Counted from the stretch's first letter, positions 8,945 through 18,266 are shown. The stretch is 64,000 nt of DNA from Roseobacter ponti (GCF_012932215.1 NZ_CP048788.1:1550001-1614000); one strand, 5' to 3'. Notes: generated by a model not told the origin, from the sequence alone. Program-made: numbers and translations.

Positions 8945-9324
8945 ACGCTGCGCAGCCATTCCAGCAGGTCGGCTACCGGCTGACTGGTCATCATCGGCTG
9001 ACCGGCCGGGGTTTTAACCGCCACATCCCTGCCTTCAAAAAACCAGCCATATACCGGCATATCGCTGCCGTGGCTGACCAGCGGGTCGCGCCCGTCGATA
9101 CGCGATACGATACGTTCGACCGGAAAGCGCCCGTCATAGCGTTCGGTCATCGATGTCAGGTCCGATGGCTGCACCAGAAGCACGGGCGCCATCGGGCCGT
9201 TGCCTTCGGCCCCGGCACCATGACAGGAAGCGCAGTGCAGTTGAAAAAGCCGGGACCCTTCGGCTGCATCCTGCGCGCCGGCCTGGCCTGCAATGCTGAG
9301 GGCTATTACTGTCAGAATGCGCAT
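8935..9324 (-). CDS. Small periplasmic c-type cytochrome
   Basis: 129 residues. The signal peptide is short (MRILTVIALSIAGQAGA). One haem-binding CASCH motif lies near residue 33, and candidate axial Met residues include those in SDMPVYGW and QPMMTSQP. It is a class I monohaem cytochrome c of unknown partner. AAGGAG precedes the start by 8 bases. It converges on choV with a 10-bp overlap and lies downstream of phnM on the same strand, but nothing ties it to phosphonate metabolism. Confidence 0.82.
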   Translation of the reverse strand: MRILTVIALSIAGQAGAQDAAEGSRLFQLHCASCHGAGAEGNGPMAPVLLVQPSDLTSMTERYDGRFPVERIVSRIDGRDPLVSHGSDMPVYGWFFEGRDVAVKTPAGQPMMTSQPVADLLEWLRSVQD

Positions 9325-9442
9325 CTCGGTTGCTCCTTGTTCTGCTGCCGTTCCAGCTTAGGCGCCGGGAGCAAATGTGCGTTGATGCAGATCAAAAGAA
9401 GGGTGATGGATCGCGTGTCCGGCAGCGGCACGACGGCCGGTT

Positions 9443-10636
9443 TCAGCCGATCCGTTCTGCCCCGCGCCAGACGGCCCGGATGACCGGAGCTTCTTTTGTC
9501 GGTTCGACCCGGATCATGTCGGCCAGCATGCCCTCTGCGATGCGACCGCGATCGTGCAGCCCGGTTGCCTCTGCCGGCGCCGCCGACACCGTGCGGATGG
9601 CGCGGGGCAGATCGTCCCACAACGCCGCCAGCCGGAATGCCGAATAGAGCAGCAGGGACGGCACATAATCCGATGAGAGGATGTCCAGAAGACCGTTTTC
9701 CGCAAGCTCTGCGGCCGCCACATTGCCTGAATGAGAGCCTCCGCGGACAAGATTGGGCGCCCCCATGATGATGCGTATACCCGCATCCCGGCAGGCCGAT
9801 GCAGCCTCCGGTGTCGTCGGAAACTCGGCCAGCCGGATGCCCAGATCCGCAGAACGGGTTACGTGCGCATGTGTTGTGTCATCATGGCTTGCAAGGGTTG
9901 CGCCCAGCCGCGCGGCTTCGCTGACGGTGGCCTGCTCATGAGGAATGCGCACCCTGTCGCCGAGATCTGTGCGCGCGGCCACGAGCGTGTCGAATTCAGC
10001 TCCTGTGTAGCCATACTTGCCGCTGTAATAGGTTCTGAGCTTTGACAGATCGCGGAACTGACGCTGGCCGGGGGTGTGATCCATCAGGCTCACGAGGCCA
10101 ACGAGGTCATCGGGGCCGAACTCCGACAGTTCTTCAAGCAGGGTGTTCGAGCAGACCTCGGCGCGCAGGTGCAGCAGGTGCCGCACCCGCAATGCTCCCC
10201 GGGCGCGCAGGCCGAGGATCTCGCTGGCCACTTCGCGGGCATAGCGGTTCCAGTGTTCCTTGTCGCTCACCATTGAGCCCACACGCAATGCGTCGAACAC
10301 GGTTGTGATCCCGACTGAGGCAAGCTCGCCGTCGTGGGCGAGGATCGCGGGTACATGCGGCAGTTTCACCTTTGGCCGTGGCTCCATGTGCCGTTCAAGG
10401 TTGTCGGTATGCAGTTCCACCAGGCCAGGCAGCAGCATGTCGCCCCGGCAGTCGATGGCACCGGCGGGCACATGATCGCCTTCGGTGATACCTGCAATCC
10501 GGTCACCGCTGATATGCACTGCACCTGTCATCACGCGGTCAGCCAGCACAATGCGGGCGTTGGCAAAACACTGCTCCGCAACGCCGGATACACCGGTGTT
10601 AGTCGCCGTGGCGGGAACAGTCAGGTAAGATGTCAT
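9443..10636 (-). CDS. phnM: Alpha-D-ribose 1-methylphosphonate 5-triphosphate diphosphatase
   Basis: 397 residues, an amidohydrolase-fold enzyme of the C-P lyase pathway that removes pyrophosphate from the 5-triphosphate intermediate before C-P bond cleavage. Features are the metal-site stretch LPGLVELHTDNLERH near residue 72, SHDDTTHAHV near 255 and the late LSSDYVPSLLL motif. GGAG lies upstream of the ATG. It follows phnN on the same strand after 76 bp. The core lyase genes phnGHIJK are not in the window, so this pair depends on genes elsewhere or is a dispersed part of the pathway. Confidence 0.88.
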   Translation of the reverse strand: MTSYLTVPATATNTGVSGVAEQCFANARIVLADRVMTGAVHISGDRIAGITEGDHVPAGAIDCRGDMLLPGLVELHTDNLERHMEPRPKVKLPHVPAILAHDGELASVGITTVFDALRVGSMVSDKEHWNRYAREVASEILGLRARGALRVRHLLHLRAEVCSNTLLEELSEFGPDDLVGLVSLMDHTPGQRQFRDLSKLRTYYSGKYGYTGAEFDTLVAARTDLGDRVRIPHEQATVSEAARLGATLASHDDTTHAHVTRSADLGIRLAEFPTTPEAASACRDAGIRIIMGAPNLVRGGSHSGNVAAAELAENGLLDILSSDYVPSLLLYSAFRLAALWDDLPRAIRTVSAAPAEATGLHDRGRIAEGMLADMIRVEPTKEAPVIRAVWRGAERIG

Positions 10637-10712
10637 TGCAGATCTCCGGTGGCGGGGTTTTCAGGGATATATCGGGGATTTTGCGCAGATGCATCCGGCA
10701 TCTGGGGGGCCT

Positions 10713-11258
10713 TCATGGCGCACTGCCCTGAGCCAGCAGGTGCAGAGCCTCGCGCACGGTATCTTCGGGTGCGCCATCATTGCTGATGGTGATCACAGCA
10801 AGGCCGTCGGGCAGGGCTGGTGTGGGGCGGCTGAGCCGGCGCGCGATATCCGCAGTTGTTTCGCGGCCCCGGCCTGTGAGGCGCCGGGCGAGCGTTTCGG
10901 GCTGCGCTGTGATGCAAAGCACGGTGAAGGTGCCAAACCGGGCCGCCACATCATGCAGAACGCTCCGCGAAAGGTTTACCAGCAGTTTTTCGCCCCTGCC
11001 GATGCGCGCGACGGTGGCCTCCGGGATGCCGTAGCGCAGGCCGTGTGCCTGCCAGTGTACGACAAAACCGCCTGCGTCGCGCCGAGCATCAAATTCCGCG
11101 TCGCTTACAGCTTCATAATCCTCGCCGCCAAGTCCCGGTGCGCGGGTAATTGTCCGGCGCACCAGTCCGAAGTGTGGCGCCGTAGCGGCGATCCCCTGCA
11201 TGATCGTGTCTTTTCCCACACCTGAAGGACCCGTAACACCTATGAGACGCCCGTTCAC
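10713..11258 (-). CDS. phnN: Ribose 1,5-bisphosphate phosphokinase
   Basis: 181 residues from GTG 11258. A guanylate-kinase-like P-loop enzyme: Walker A is GPSGVGKDT near residue 12, then RRTITRAP and the GRGRET lid region. PhnN phosphorylates ribose 1,5-bisphosphate to PRPP, recycling the sugar product of C-P lyase. The start is uncertain: the frame stays open to 11411, but the extra 50 residues look unlike protein, and the GTG gives the usual family length. No strong ribosome site is seen. It precedes phnM in the same direction. Confidence 0.82.
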   Translation of the reverse strand: MNGRLIGVTGPSGVGKDTIMQGIAATAPHFGLVRRTITRAPGLGGEDYEAVSDAEFDARRDAGGFVVHWQAHGLRYGIPEATVARIGRGEKLLVNLSRSVLHDVAARFGTFTVLCITAQPETLARRLTGRGRETTADIARRLSRPTPALPDGLAVITISNDGAPEDTVREALHLLAQGSAP

Positions 11259-11690
11259 GCCACAGGCCGTGCCGGCACGCGGCGCGCTCCGGCAGCACTC
11301 CGGAGCAATGGCACCAAAGGTATATTTCTCAGCATCCGCCTGACAGGACCGGGGGTATTGCTCTGCTCTGTCCTGACTATAATCGGGTACGCTGCACGCA
11401 CCGAAGTGCATCTGCGACAGGTTATCTGCATGGAAGAAAGTTGTCCGGCCCGGGTAAGTTCATTCATTTTCATGCGTCCTTCGTGTTCCTGTCAGATATG
11501 AGGCATCATGCTGATGCACAGCAGGCGGTCGCCGTGCTGCGGATCATCAGTCAACCGGCCGTGGGCCGGCCAGGTGCAACGCAAAGCCTGCCTGGCTTTC
11601 AGCATATACTGAGAAGGAACGGGTGACAGCGCGGTCGTGCAAAGAAAGCTCCGATCGCGGCGCCTCTTCGCAACCGGATTTCACCGAAGG
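11259..11690. other. Gap between phnN and the Amt-cyclase gene
   Basis: 432 bp without a convincing gene. It must hold the phnN promoter and the 3' end of the Amt-cyclase transcript. A GC-rich inverted repeat, CCGGCC-GTG-GGCCGG (11555-11569), is visible but has no T-run. I see no recognisable Pho box. Confidence 0.4.
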
Positions 11691-13754
11691 TCACGACGAT
11701 CCGGCATCTGTGCCGCGCCATGAAAACCGCGAAGGCGCCTTCACGGTCATGCTCTGTTTGCGACCCTCAATGGAATAAAGAACCGTTGGACCGATCCCTT
11801 TGAGACGGACGCGGGCCTGCCTTTCAAAGGTGAATTCAGTGCCGATCCGTTCAATCACCGACTGGCTGACCGATATCTTGCCGGGTTTGCCGGCTTCCTC
11901 AATGCGTGATGCGATGTTTACTGTCGTGCCCCAGAGGTCATAGACAAACCGCAGATCGCCCACAACTCCGGCAACCAGCGGCCCGCTGTGCACACCGATC
12001 CGGACCCTCAGATCATGCTCCATGGAGAGACCGAGCTGACGCGTCTGAAACAGCAGCTCAAGGGCTGCATCAATGGCAATCGCGCAGTGGTCGGCCTGAT
12101 CGCGTGTCACACCTGAGACATACATATAGCTGTCCCCGATGGTTTTGATCTTCTCCAGCTCATACCGCTGAATGACAGTGTCGTACCGGCCAAAGAGGTT
12201 TCGCAGAAGCGTGATGGACTCTTCCGGCGACACGCGTGCTGAATACTCGGTGAAATCGACGATATCGACAAAGACCACGGTCGCGTCGGTCACCTGATCC
12301 ACGATCTGGTCGGCGCCTTCGTTCATGCGGGCGGCGATACGTTTGGGCAGCACGCTTTCCAGCAGAGCATTTTTCTGCTCCAGCACATCCGCAAGATCGG
12401 ACTGCTGTTTCTCTGCATGGCCAAAGGAGCGTTCGAGCTCGAACAGCACCGAATTGTAAAAGAGCCCGATCTGTCCGACTTCGGTAAAGGGCGATTGTGG
12501 CGCGCGCTCTTTCAGATCGCGGTTACGCGCCTGGCGCTGCATCACTTCGAACAGCTCATTGAGATCGGTGTTGGCACCATGCTCGCCGACATTCTGGCCG
12601 ATGGTCTCGATGTACTGCGTCACCCGTAAAGGTATCACGCGGTTCAGCGCCCAGAGCAGCACAAAGGGTATGCCGACCGCATAAAGGCAGAGCACCAGAA
12701 TGCCAAGAGCCTGCGCCAGAGCCTGGGAGGCAAAACCCGTTCCGAGCGCATCCGCCCCGAATACGGCCACCGCAACCAGCCCCCAGAGGCCTGCAAAGAA
12801 GTGTACCGAGACGGCCCCGACCACATCATCTATGCGCAGCTTTTCAAGGCCCTTGTCGCCGAAATAGGCAATGCAGCCGCCGACGCATCCGATCAGCAGC
12901 GCTTCACGCACACCTACCAGATCACAGCTTGCCGTGACCGCTACGAGGCCGGCAAGTCCGCCGTTCATCCCGTAAAACACGCTCGATTTCCTGGTGATGA
13001 TCCATGACAGACCAAGACCCGTCAGCACGCCGCTTGCGCCGCTGACAATTGTGTTCAGTAACAGTGCCGGTACTTCAGCGCTTACTCCGAGCGCGCTGCC
13101 GCCGTTAAATCCGAACCATCCGAACCAGATCAGCAGGACACCGAGCATGGTCAGAGGCAGATTGGAGCCGTTGAAGCGGCGCGGCTGGCCGCTGTCCAGG
13201 AACCGCCCCTCGCGCGGTCCGAGAATAATCACCGCGGCGAGCGCAATTCCCCCGCCGACAGCATGTACCACGCCGGAGCCTGCAAAATCGTAAAATCCTG
13301 CAACTTTCAGCCACCCGACCGGATCGCCGAAGGCATCGACAGCCCATGCCCAGTGTCCGAAGACCGGGTAGATCAGAGTGACCGTTATTGCCGTAATGAT
13401 AAGATAGGAATGGAAGGCGCAGCGTTCGGCGACAGCACCTGACAGGATGGTCGCGGCAGTACCGCAGAACATCGCCTGGAAAATGAACTGAACGTAGGCG
13501 CCGCTGGCATCGAGCTTCTCAAAAGCGAAGTCTGACGTGCCGAACAGGCCGTCATAGCTCGTGCCGTACATCAGCCCGTAGCCCACCGCCCAGAAAAGGA
13601 TTACTGAAACCGAAAGGTCACTTATGTTCTTGATAGCGACGCTGATGTTGTTTTTGCTGCGTGTGATACCGGCTTCGACGCACATGAAACCGGCCTGCAT
13701 CATAAAGATGAGCGTTGCGCAGAACAGAACCCATACCTGATCGATTTCACTCAT
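11691..13754 (-). CDS. Ammonium transporter fused to a class III adenylyl cyclase
   Basis: 687 residues. Residues 1-380 form an Amt/Rh channel of about 11 membrane spans with its usual landmarks: D156 in FYDFAGSG, the twin pore His H164 and H318, and the WFGWFGFNGG stretch. A helical linker, about 395-475, leads to a cyclase homology domain (490-660). All six class III catalytic residues are in place: metal Asp D497 and D541, purine-site K537 and D606, and transition-state N613 and R617. Lys/Asp at the purine site predicts ATP, hence cAMP. It is likely to link ammonium passage or availability to a cytoplasmic signal. It is not next to glnK. The reading frame is continuous through the junction. 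Confidence 0.9.
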   Translation of the reverse strand: MSEIDQVWVLFCATLIFMMQAGFMCVEAGITRSKNNISVAIKNISDLSVSVILFWAVGYGLMYGTSYDGLFGTSDFAFEKLDASGAYVQFIFQAMFCGTAATILSGAVAERCAFHSYLIITAITVTLIYPVFGHWAWAVDAFGDPVGWLKVAGFYDFAGSGVVHAVGGGIALAAVIILGPREGRFLDSGQPRRFNGSNLPLTMLGVLLIWFGWFGFNGGSALGVSAEVPALLLNTIVSGASGVLTGLGLSWIITRKSSVFYGMNGGLAGLVAVTASCDLVGVREALLIGCVGGCIAYFGDKGLEKLRIDDVVGAVSVHFFAGLWGLVAVAVFGADALGTGFASQALAQALGILVLCLYAVGIPFVLLWALNRVIPLRVTQYIETIGQNVGEHGANTDLNELFEVMQRQARNRDLKERAPQSPFTEVGQIGLFYNSVLFELERSFGHAEKQQSDLADVLEQKNALLESVLPKRIAARMNEGADQIVDQVTDATVVFVDIVDFTEYSARVSPEESITLLRNLFGRYDTVIQRYELEKIKTIGDSYMYVSGVTRDQADHCAIAIDAALELLFQTRQLGLSMEHDLRVRIGVHSGPLVAGVVGDLRFVYDLWGTTVNIASRIEEAGKPGKISVSQSVIERIGTEFTFERQARVRLKGIGPTVLYSIEGRKQSMTVKAPSRFSWRGTDAGSS

Positions 13755-14029
13755 AGACTGATCAGATTCATAAAATTTCCAGATTAAAAGTCGGCTTAAA
13801 TGCAGTCAGAATAATAAAAGCAGTCTGTCGTTACATTACCGGCTGTCAACCCCTCAGGGGCGGGGTGCGGCAAAGCCGTCCGGTCCCGGAAAAAGGTGGG
13901 TGACCGGGGCAGGGCGGAAGGAGCGGGGTCGGTCTCCTCCAGTATTATCGGCTGATCTGAATTTTGCCGCAGTTGAGCAGTAAGACAGATCGGGAAGGTT
14001 CACTCCGTGGGCCAGGAGATGGATTTGAT

Positions 14030-14215
14030 ATGAAGACGATTGTCGTATTTCCAATAATTTTATTGCTGTCCTGCGGACCTGGTACGGCGGGTGCTCTGGT
14101 GGCGACTGTGACCGGAACACAGCCGGACTATATCGGCCACAGCGGCGGGTGCCGCAAAAGCTCACCCCCTGGCCAGTGCTGTCATGCCGGCAGTAAACCT
14201 CTGCACTGCCACTGA
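14030..14215 (+). CDS. Small secreted Cys/His-rich protein
   Basis: 61 residues. An AGGAG site lies 11 bases upstream of ATG 14030. A hydrophobic signal-like N-terminus contains a Cys (LLLSCGPGTAGA), so the protein could be exported or lipid-modified. The C-terminal part has a compact Cys/His pattern, HSGGCRKSSPPGQCCH ending PLHCH. I believe small proteins with this pattern recur in Rhodobacterales. The residues could bind a metal, but no function is known. It is preceded by the Amt-cyclase promoter region and followed by tRNA-Ser on the other strand. Confidence 0.6.
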   Translation: MKTIVVFPIILLLSCGPGTAGALVATVTGTQPDYIGHSGGCRKSSPPGQCCHAGSKPLHCH

Positions 14216-14311
14216 GTATGCGCCGTTTCATCGGAAAGATCCGGCCGACGCACCGGGCGCAGATACCGTCCCGGAGCCGGGCCAAAAAACGCCCACATAA
14301 CAATGGTTTAG

Positions 14312-14401
14312 TGGCGGAGACGAAGGGATTCGAACCCTCGAGACCCTTCCGGGCCTACTCCCTTAGCAGGGGAGCGCCTTCGACCACTCGGCCACGTCTC
14401 C
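14312..14401 (-). tRNA. tRNA-Ser (GCU)
   Basis: 90 nt on the minus strand. The acceptor stem pairs GGAGACG with CGTCTCC, with G as discriminator and an encoded CCA. The anticodon loop CTGCTAA gives GCU. A long variable arm follows, as expected for a class II tRNA, and the T-arm contains GGTTCGAATCC. Confidence 0.97.
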
Positions 14402-14515
14402 GCCGGTGGGTCTAGCGGTCGTCTTTTAGGAAAACAAGCCCTAATTCAGCGTGCTGTGACAAATGCGGGTGCGGACTTTGCTCAGCCGGTCCGCGACCCG
14501 CAGATCTGTCACGGG

Positions 14516-15886
14516 TCAGCCGAGAACCTCACGCACCGCATCCTTTGTGACACTGACAACTGTGTCGATTTCGGCCGCTGAGATACACAGCGGCGGCGCA
14601 AATCCGATGATATCGCTTTGCGGCATCGCGCGCGCGATGACATTGCGCCGGGCCATGGCCGCCACGATTTCCGGCACCACTTTGCGTCCCGGATCGAAAG
14701 CCCTGAGGGCAGAAGTATCCTCGGCCAGTTCTACAGCACACAAGAGCCCCGCGCCGCGCACCTCGGCAACATGCGGATGACCGGCCAGCGCATCTGACAG
14801 GGCGCGCAGCATATAGTCGCCCTGCCTGCCTGCGTTTTCTACCAGACCAAGCTCGTCAATAAGCGCGAGGTTTGCCACACCGGCAGCGGCTCCGATCGGG
14901 TGCGCCGAATAGGTCCATCCGTGCCCGAAAGCGCCGTTTTCGTCCGTGCCCTGTTCGAGCACCTTCCACATCCGCTCAGAGACAATGGAGCCCGAGAGCG
15001 GCGCATAAGCTGACGTCAGCCCCTTGGCGATGGTGATCAGATCCGCCTCAATCCCGTAATGATCCGAGCCGAACATCGTGCCGAGCCGGCCAAAGCCTGT
15101 CACCACCTCATCGCAGATCATCAGGATATCGTATTTGCGCAGAACCGCCTGAATGGCTTCCCAGTACCCCTCTGGCGGAGGCACGATCCCGCCGGTGGCC
15201 AGAAGCGGCTCACCGATGAAGGCCGCGATCGTATCGGGGCCTTCCGCGAGGATCATCTCTTCCAGCCGGTCGGCACATTGTGCACTGAACGCGGCCTCTG
15301 ACTGGTCCCGGTCTTCGCGGTGCAGATAATACGGCGCATCCGTGTGCAGCACCTGACCCATCGGCAGATCGAATTTTGCATGAAAGAGGCCCAGTCCGGT
15401 CAGTGAACCGCTCATCAGACCAGAGCCGTGATAACCGCGCCAGCGCGAGATGATCTTTTTCTTTTCAGGTCGCCCGAGGATGTTGTTGTAATACCAGACC
15501 AGCTTGATGTTGGTTTCATTGGCGTCTGAGCCGCCAAGACCAAAATACACCCTGGACATATTGGCCGGTGCGCGGTCCAGCACCATCTTCGACAGCGTGA
15601 TAGAAGCCTCGGTGCCGTGCCCGAGATAGGCATGGTAATAAGCCAGCTCCCGGGCCTGGGTCGCGATGGCCTCGGCAATCTGCGTGCGGCCATAGCCCAC
15701 GTTCACGCAATACAGACCGGCAAAGGCATCAAGCATCTCGCGCCCGTCACGGTCAGTGATAAAGACGCCGTCGCCGCCCGTGATTACCCGCGTTGGCGTT
15801 TCGCCGCGGGCATGCTGGGCCAGATGTGTGGAGGGGTGAAAGAAGTTCTCACGGTCCCACTCGGCGAGTTTATCATTGGTCAGCAT
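14516..15886 (-). CDS. doeD: Class III aminotransferase, likely diaminobutyrate transaminase of ectoine catabolism
   Basis: 456 residues, PLP-dependent fold type I. Visible: the substrate-side FAGLYCVNVGYG, the GGSDANET phosphate-binding stretch, SRWRGYHGSG, the PLP-contacting Asp in MICDEVVTGFGR and the Schiff-base Lys in TIAKGLTSAYAPL. Class III members act on omega-amino groups. Its place as third gene in an operon with an ectoine hydrolase and an N-acetyl-diaminobutyrate deacetylase suggests it converts 2,4-diaminobutyrate to aspartate semialdehyde. An AAAGG site precedes the start, 3 bp after the doeB stop. By sequence alone it could be an omega-transaminase of other specificity. Confidence 0.8.
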   Translation of the reverse strand: MLTNDKLAEWDRENFFHPSTHLAQHARGETPTRVITGGDGVFITDRDGREMLDAFAGLYCVNVGYGRTQIAEAIATQARELAYYHAYLGHGTEASITLSKMVLDRAPANMSRVYFGLGGSDANETNIKLVWYYNNILGRPEKKKIISRWRGYHGSGLMSGSLTGLGLFHAKFDLPMGQVLHTDAPYYLHREDRDQSEAAFSAQCADRLEEMILAEGPDTIAAFIGEPLLATGGIVPPPEGYWEAIQAVLRKYDILMICDEVVTGFGRLGTMFGSDHYGIEADLITIAKGLTSAYAPLSGSIVSERMWKVLEQGTDENGAFGHGWTYSAHPIGAAAGVANLALIDELGLVENAGRQGDYMLRALSDALAGHPHVAEVRGAGLLCAVELAEDTSALRAFDPGRKVVPEIVAAMARRNVIARAMPQSDIIGFAPPLCISAAEIDTVVSVTKDAVREVLG

Positions 15887-15889
15887 CGG

Positions 15890-16894
15890 TCAGCCTTTCT
15901 TTTGGTGTAAGTCGGTGGAGAGGACGGCGAGGCAGTCGCCCTGTGCAATCAGTCCCGGATGATGCCGCACTGTCAGCAGCCCGTCCATCCGGGCGGTGAC
16001 ATCCAGCGGCGCCGTGCCGGTCCGGTCCAGTGGCCAGATCCGGGCGAGAACATCACCGGTTACAATTTCATCGCCGATTGTCGCACAGAATTCAATCATG
16101 CCGGCCGCCGGAGAGAAATGAAAACACCGCGGGTTTTCCTGACTGATATGCCGGGTGGGGGCTGGCTCGATTGTGCCGGCGAGGATGCCTGCATGGATCA
16201 GCACATTGCGCAGGCCCCGGCGGGCAATTGCGGTTGTCTCAGGCGTGGCTGTGCCACGCCCGCCAAGCTCTGTGGTCACAAAGGTCTTACCCTGACTTTC
16301 AGCGGCGTGATCATACATGCTCGCGGGATCGATCTCGGCCATCTGCACGGTGAAGGGCGCACAGAAGGCATCCCGCGCTGCCGAACAGCGGCCTTCCTGT
16401 TCTTTGTCGTCCAGCACATGACTCGCGGCAAAGGGCAGAAAATCCAGCGTCCTGCCACCGGAATGGAAATCAAGCACCAGATCCGCCATCGGCAACAGGG
16501 TGCGGGTGAAGTAATCCGCGATCTTGTCGGTAACCGTCCCGTCGGGGCGACCGGGAAAAGCCCGGTTCATATTGCCGCCGTCCACCGGGGAAGTGCGCCG
16601 CCCGGCCAGTACGGCGGGCCCGTTCATGAAAGGGATCAGGATGATCCGGCCGCTGACCTGCGCCTCTTTGGTCTGTGCGGCGAGATCAAGGATTGCCAGC
16701 GGTCCTTCGTATTCATCGCCATGGTTCCCGCCGGTAATGAGCGCCGTCGGCCCGTCGCCGTTGCGGATCACCGTCACCGGCAGCATCACCGACCCCCAGG
16801 CGCTGTCGTCGCGGCTGTGGGGCAGTTGCAGATACCCGTGCTGCACGCCCTGTGCATCGAAATCCACCGTTGTGCGCATGGAAGTGGGACGCAT
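15890..16894 (-). CDS. doeB: N-alpha-acetyl-L-2,4-diaminobutyrate deacetylase
   Basis: 334 residues of the succinylglutamate desuccinylase/aspartoacylase family, zinc carboxypeptidase fold. The zinc site begins with GGNHGDEYEG (His and Glu) near residue 57; PGRPDGTVTDKIADYF and DFHSGG (second His) follow. It removes acetate from N-acetyl-2,4-diaminobutyrate, the product of ectoine ring opening. AAGGA precedes the start by 8 bases. It sits 4 bp after doeA and 3 bp before doeD. The same gene is called eutE in some Roseobacter work. Confidence 0.87.
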   Translation of the reverse strand: MRPTSMRTTVDFDAQGVQHGYLQLPHSRDDSAWGSVMLPVTVIRNGDGPTALITGGNHGDEYEGPLAILDLAAQTKEAQVSGRIILIPFMNGPAVLAGRRTSPVDGGNMNRAFPGRPDGTVTDKIADYFTRTLLPMADLVLDFHSGGRTLDFLPFAASHVLDDKEQEGRCSAARDAFCAPFTVQMAEIDPASMYDHAAESQGKTFVTTELGGRGTATPETTAIARRGLRNVLIHAGILAGTIEPAPTRHISQENPRCFHFSPAAGMIEFCATIGDEIVTGDVLARIWPLDRTGTAPLDVTARMDGLLTVRHHPGLIAQGDCLAVLSTDLHQKKG

Positions 16895-16898
16895 CCTG

Positions 16899-18080
16899 CT
16901 ATTCCTTTACCATCAGCTGACGTGGCGTGGTGCACAGGCACTCATAGCCGTTTTCGGTAATCAGCACCGGCTCAGTGATCTCAAGCCCGCCGTCGTCCAG
17001 CCAGAGGGCCGGCATGAAGTGAAACGTCATGCCCGGTTGCAGTACCGTACGGTCATCGCGGCGCAGCGAATATGTGCGCTCGCCCCAGTCCGGCGGATAA
17101 GACAGACCGATTGAATAACCGCAGCGGTTGTCTTTTTCGAACCCGTGTTTTCTGAGGGATGTGTTGAATGCGTTGGCAATGTCTTCCGCGAAATTCCCGG
17201 GTTTTGCCTGTGCAAGGCCTGCTTCCACGGCGTCCAGAACGGCAGTTTCCGCGCGGCGGTATTTATCAGGGGGCGCGCCCAGAAAAAGCGTGCGGGACTG
17301 GGGCGCGTGATAGCGCCGGTAGGTGCCGGCGATTTCGAAAAATGTGGCCTCACCGGTTTTGAGCGGTGTGTCATCCCACGTCAGATGCGGTGCCGTCGCA
17401 TCGGTGCCCGACGGGGCGAGCGGCACAATCGACGGGTAATCGCCCCAGTGACCATCCGCTCCGGTGATCGCGGCCTCGTAGATCGCCGCCACAAGCCGGT
17501 TTTTCGGCAGACCCGGTTCGGCCCGCTCCATGATGGTCTGGTGCATCTTTTCCACGATGCGTGCGGCACGGCGCATGAAGGTGATCTCGGCGGGGCTTTT
17601 GACGGCCCGCTGCCAGTTGACGAGACTGTTGGCGTTTACCCACTGCGCGTCCGGCAGTGCGGTCTGCAGCGACTGCCAGGCAGCCGCGGTGAAATAGTAA
17701 TTATCCATCTCCAGCCCGATGCGCTTTGCCTGCCAGCCGTGATCCGCAATCAGCCGGGCAAGGTCTTCCATCGGGTGTTTCCCGGGGTTTTGCACATAGG
17801 TGTCATCATACCCGAATATACAGTCCTGCGGCATCATCACCGTGAGCTTTGCCCCCAGCGCATCTATTCCGCGCCCCCACCAGAGCGGCGGCCCGTCAGG
17901 GCCCAGAACGACGGCCTGATGCACATAAAACGACCAGCCTCCGTACCCGGTGAGCCAGGACATATTCGCCGGATCGCAGATCACCAGCACATCGGTGCCT
18001 GCACGCGCCATTGCCACGCGCACGGCGGCGATGCGCGTTTCATATTCAGCACGGTCAAAAGGCAGTTTTTCAGCAGCCAT
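16899..18080 (-). CDS. doeA: Ectoine hydrolase
   Basis: 393 residues, M24 (aminopeptidase P/creatinase) fold: an N-terminal creatinase-like domain to about 165 and a pita-bread domain after it. Characteristic stretches are ICDPANMSWLTGYGGWSFY, GLEMDNYYFTAA and the C-terminal NRCGYSIGLSYPPDWGER. It opens the tetrahydropyrimidine ring of ectoine to N-acetyl-diaminobutyrate. It is the first gene of doeA-doeB-doeD, with AAAGGA 8 bases before the ATG. No ectoine transporter or enuR-type regulator is adjacent, so uptake must be encoded elsewhere. Roseobacter nomenclature: eutD. Confidence 0.88.
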   Translation of the reverse strand: MAAEKLPFDRAEYETRIAAVRVAMARAGTDVLVICDPANMSWLTGYGGWSFYVHQAVVLGPDGPPLWWGRGIDALGAKLTVMMPQDCIFGYDDTYVQNPGKHPMEDLARLIADHGWQAKRIGLEMDNYYFTAAAWQSLQTALPDAQWVNANSLVNWQRAVKSPAEITFMRRAARIVEKMHQTIMERAEPGLPKNRLVAAIYEAAITGADGHWGDYPSIVPLAPSGTDATAPHLTWDDTPLKTGEATFFEIAGTYRRYHAPQSRTLFLGAPPDKYRRAETAVLDAVEAGLAQAKPGNFAEDIANAFNTSLRKHGFEKDNRCGYSIGLSYPPDWGERTYSLRRDDRTVLQPGMTFHFMPALWLDDGGLEITEPVLITENGYECLCTTPRQLMVKE

Positions 18081-18266
18081 CCGGGGTGTCCTTTGCGCAA
18101 AGAGAGGTGGGGCCTGCGAAACGTTAACGGAACGCGGCTCTGCGGTCTATCGGCGGTGTGGCGCAGGTGTGAAATGGTGCAATAGACGAACCGGGCAGGG
18201 CGCTGCTAGGGTATCGGCAGGCCCGCAGCGCGGGTGAACAGCAACAACGGCAGACGGCGACGGCAT

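Noticed and set aside
11259-11411. 50-residue N-terminal extension of PhnN
   Set aside because: Composition does not resemble the family and the GTG at 11258 gives normal length.
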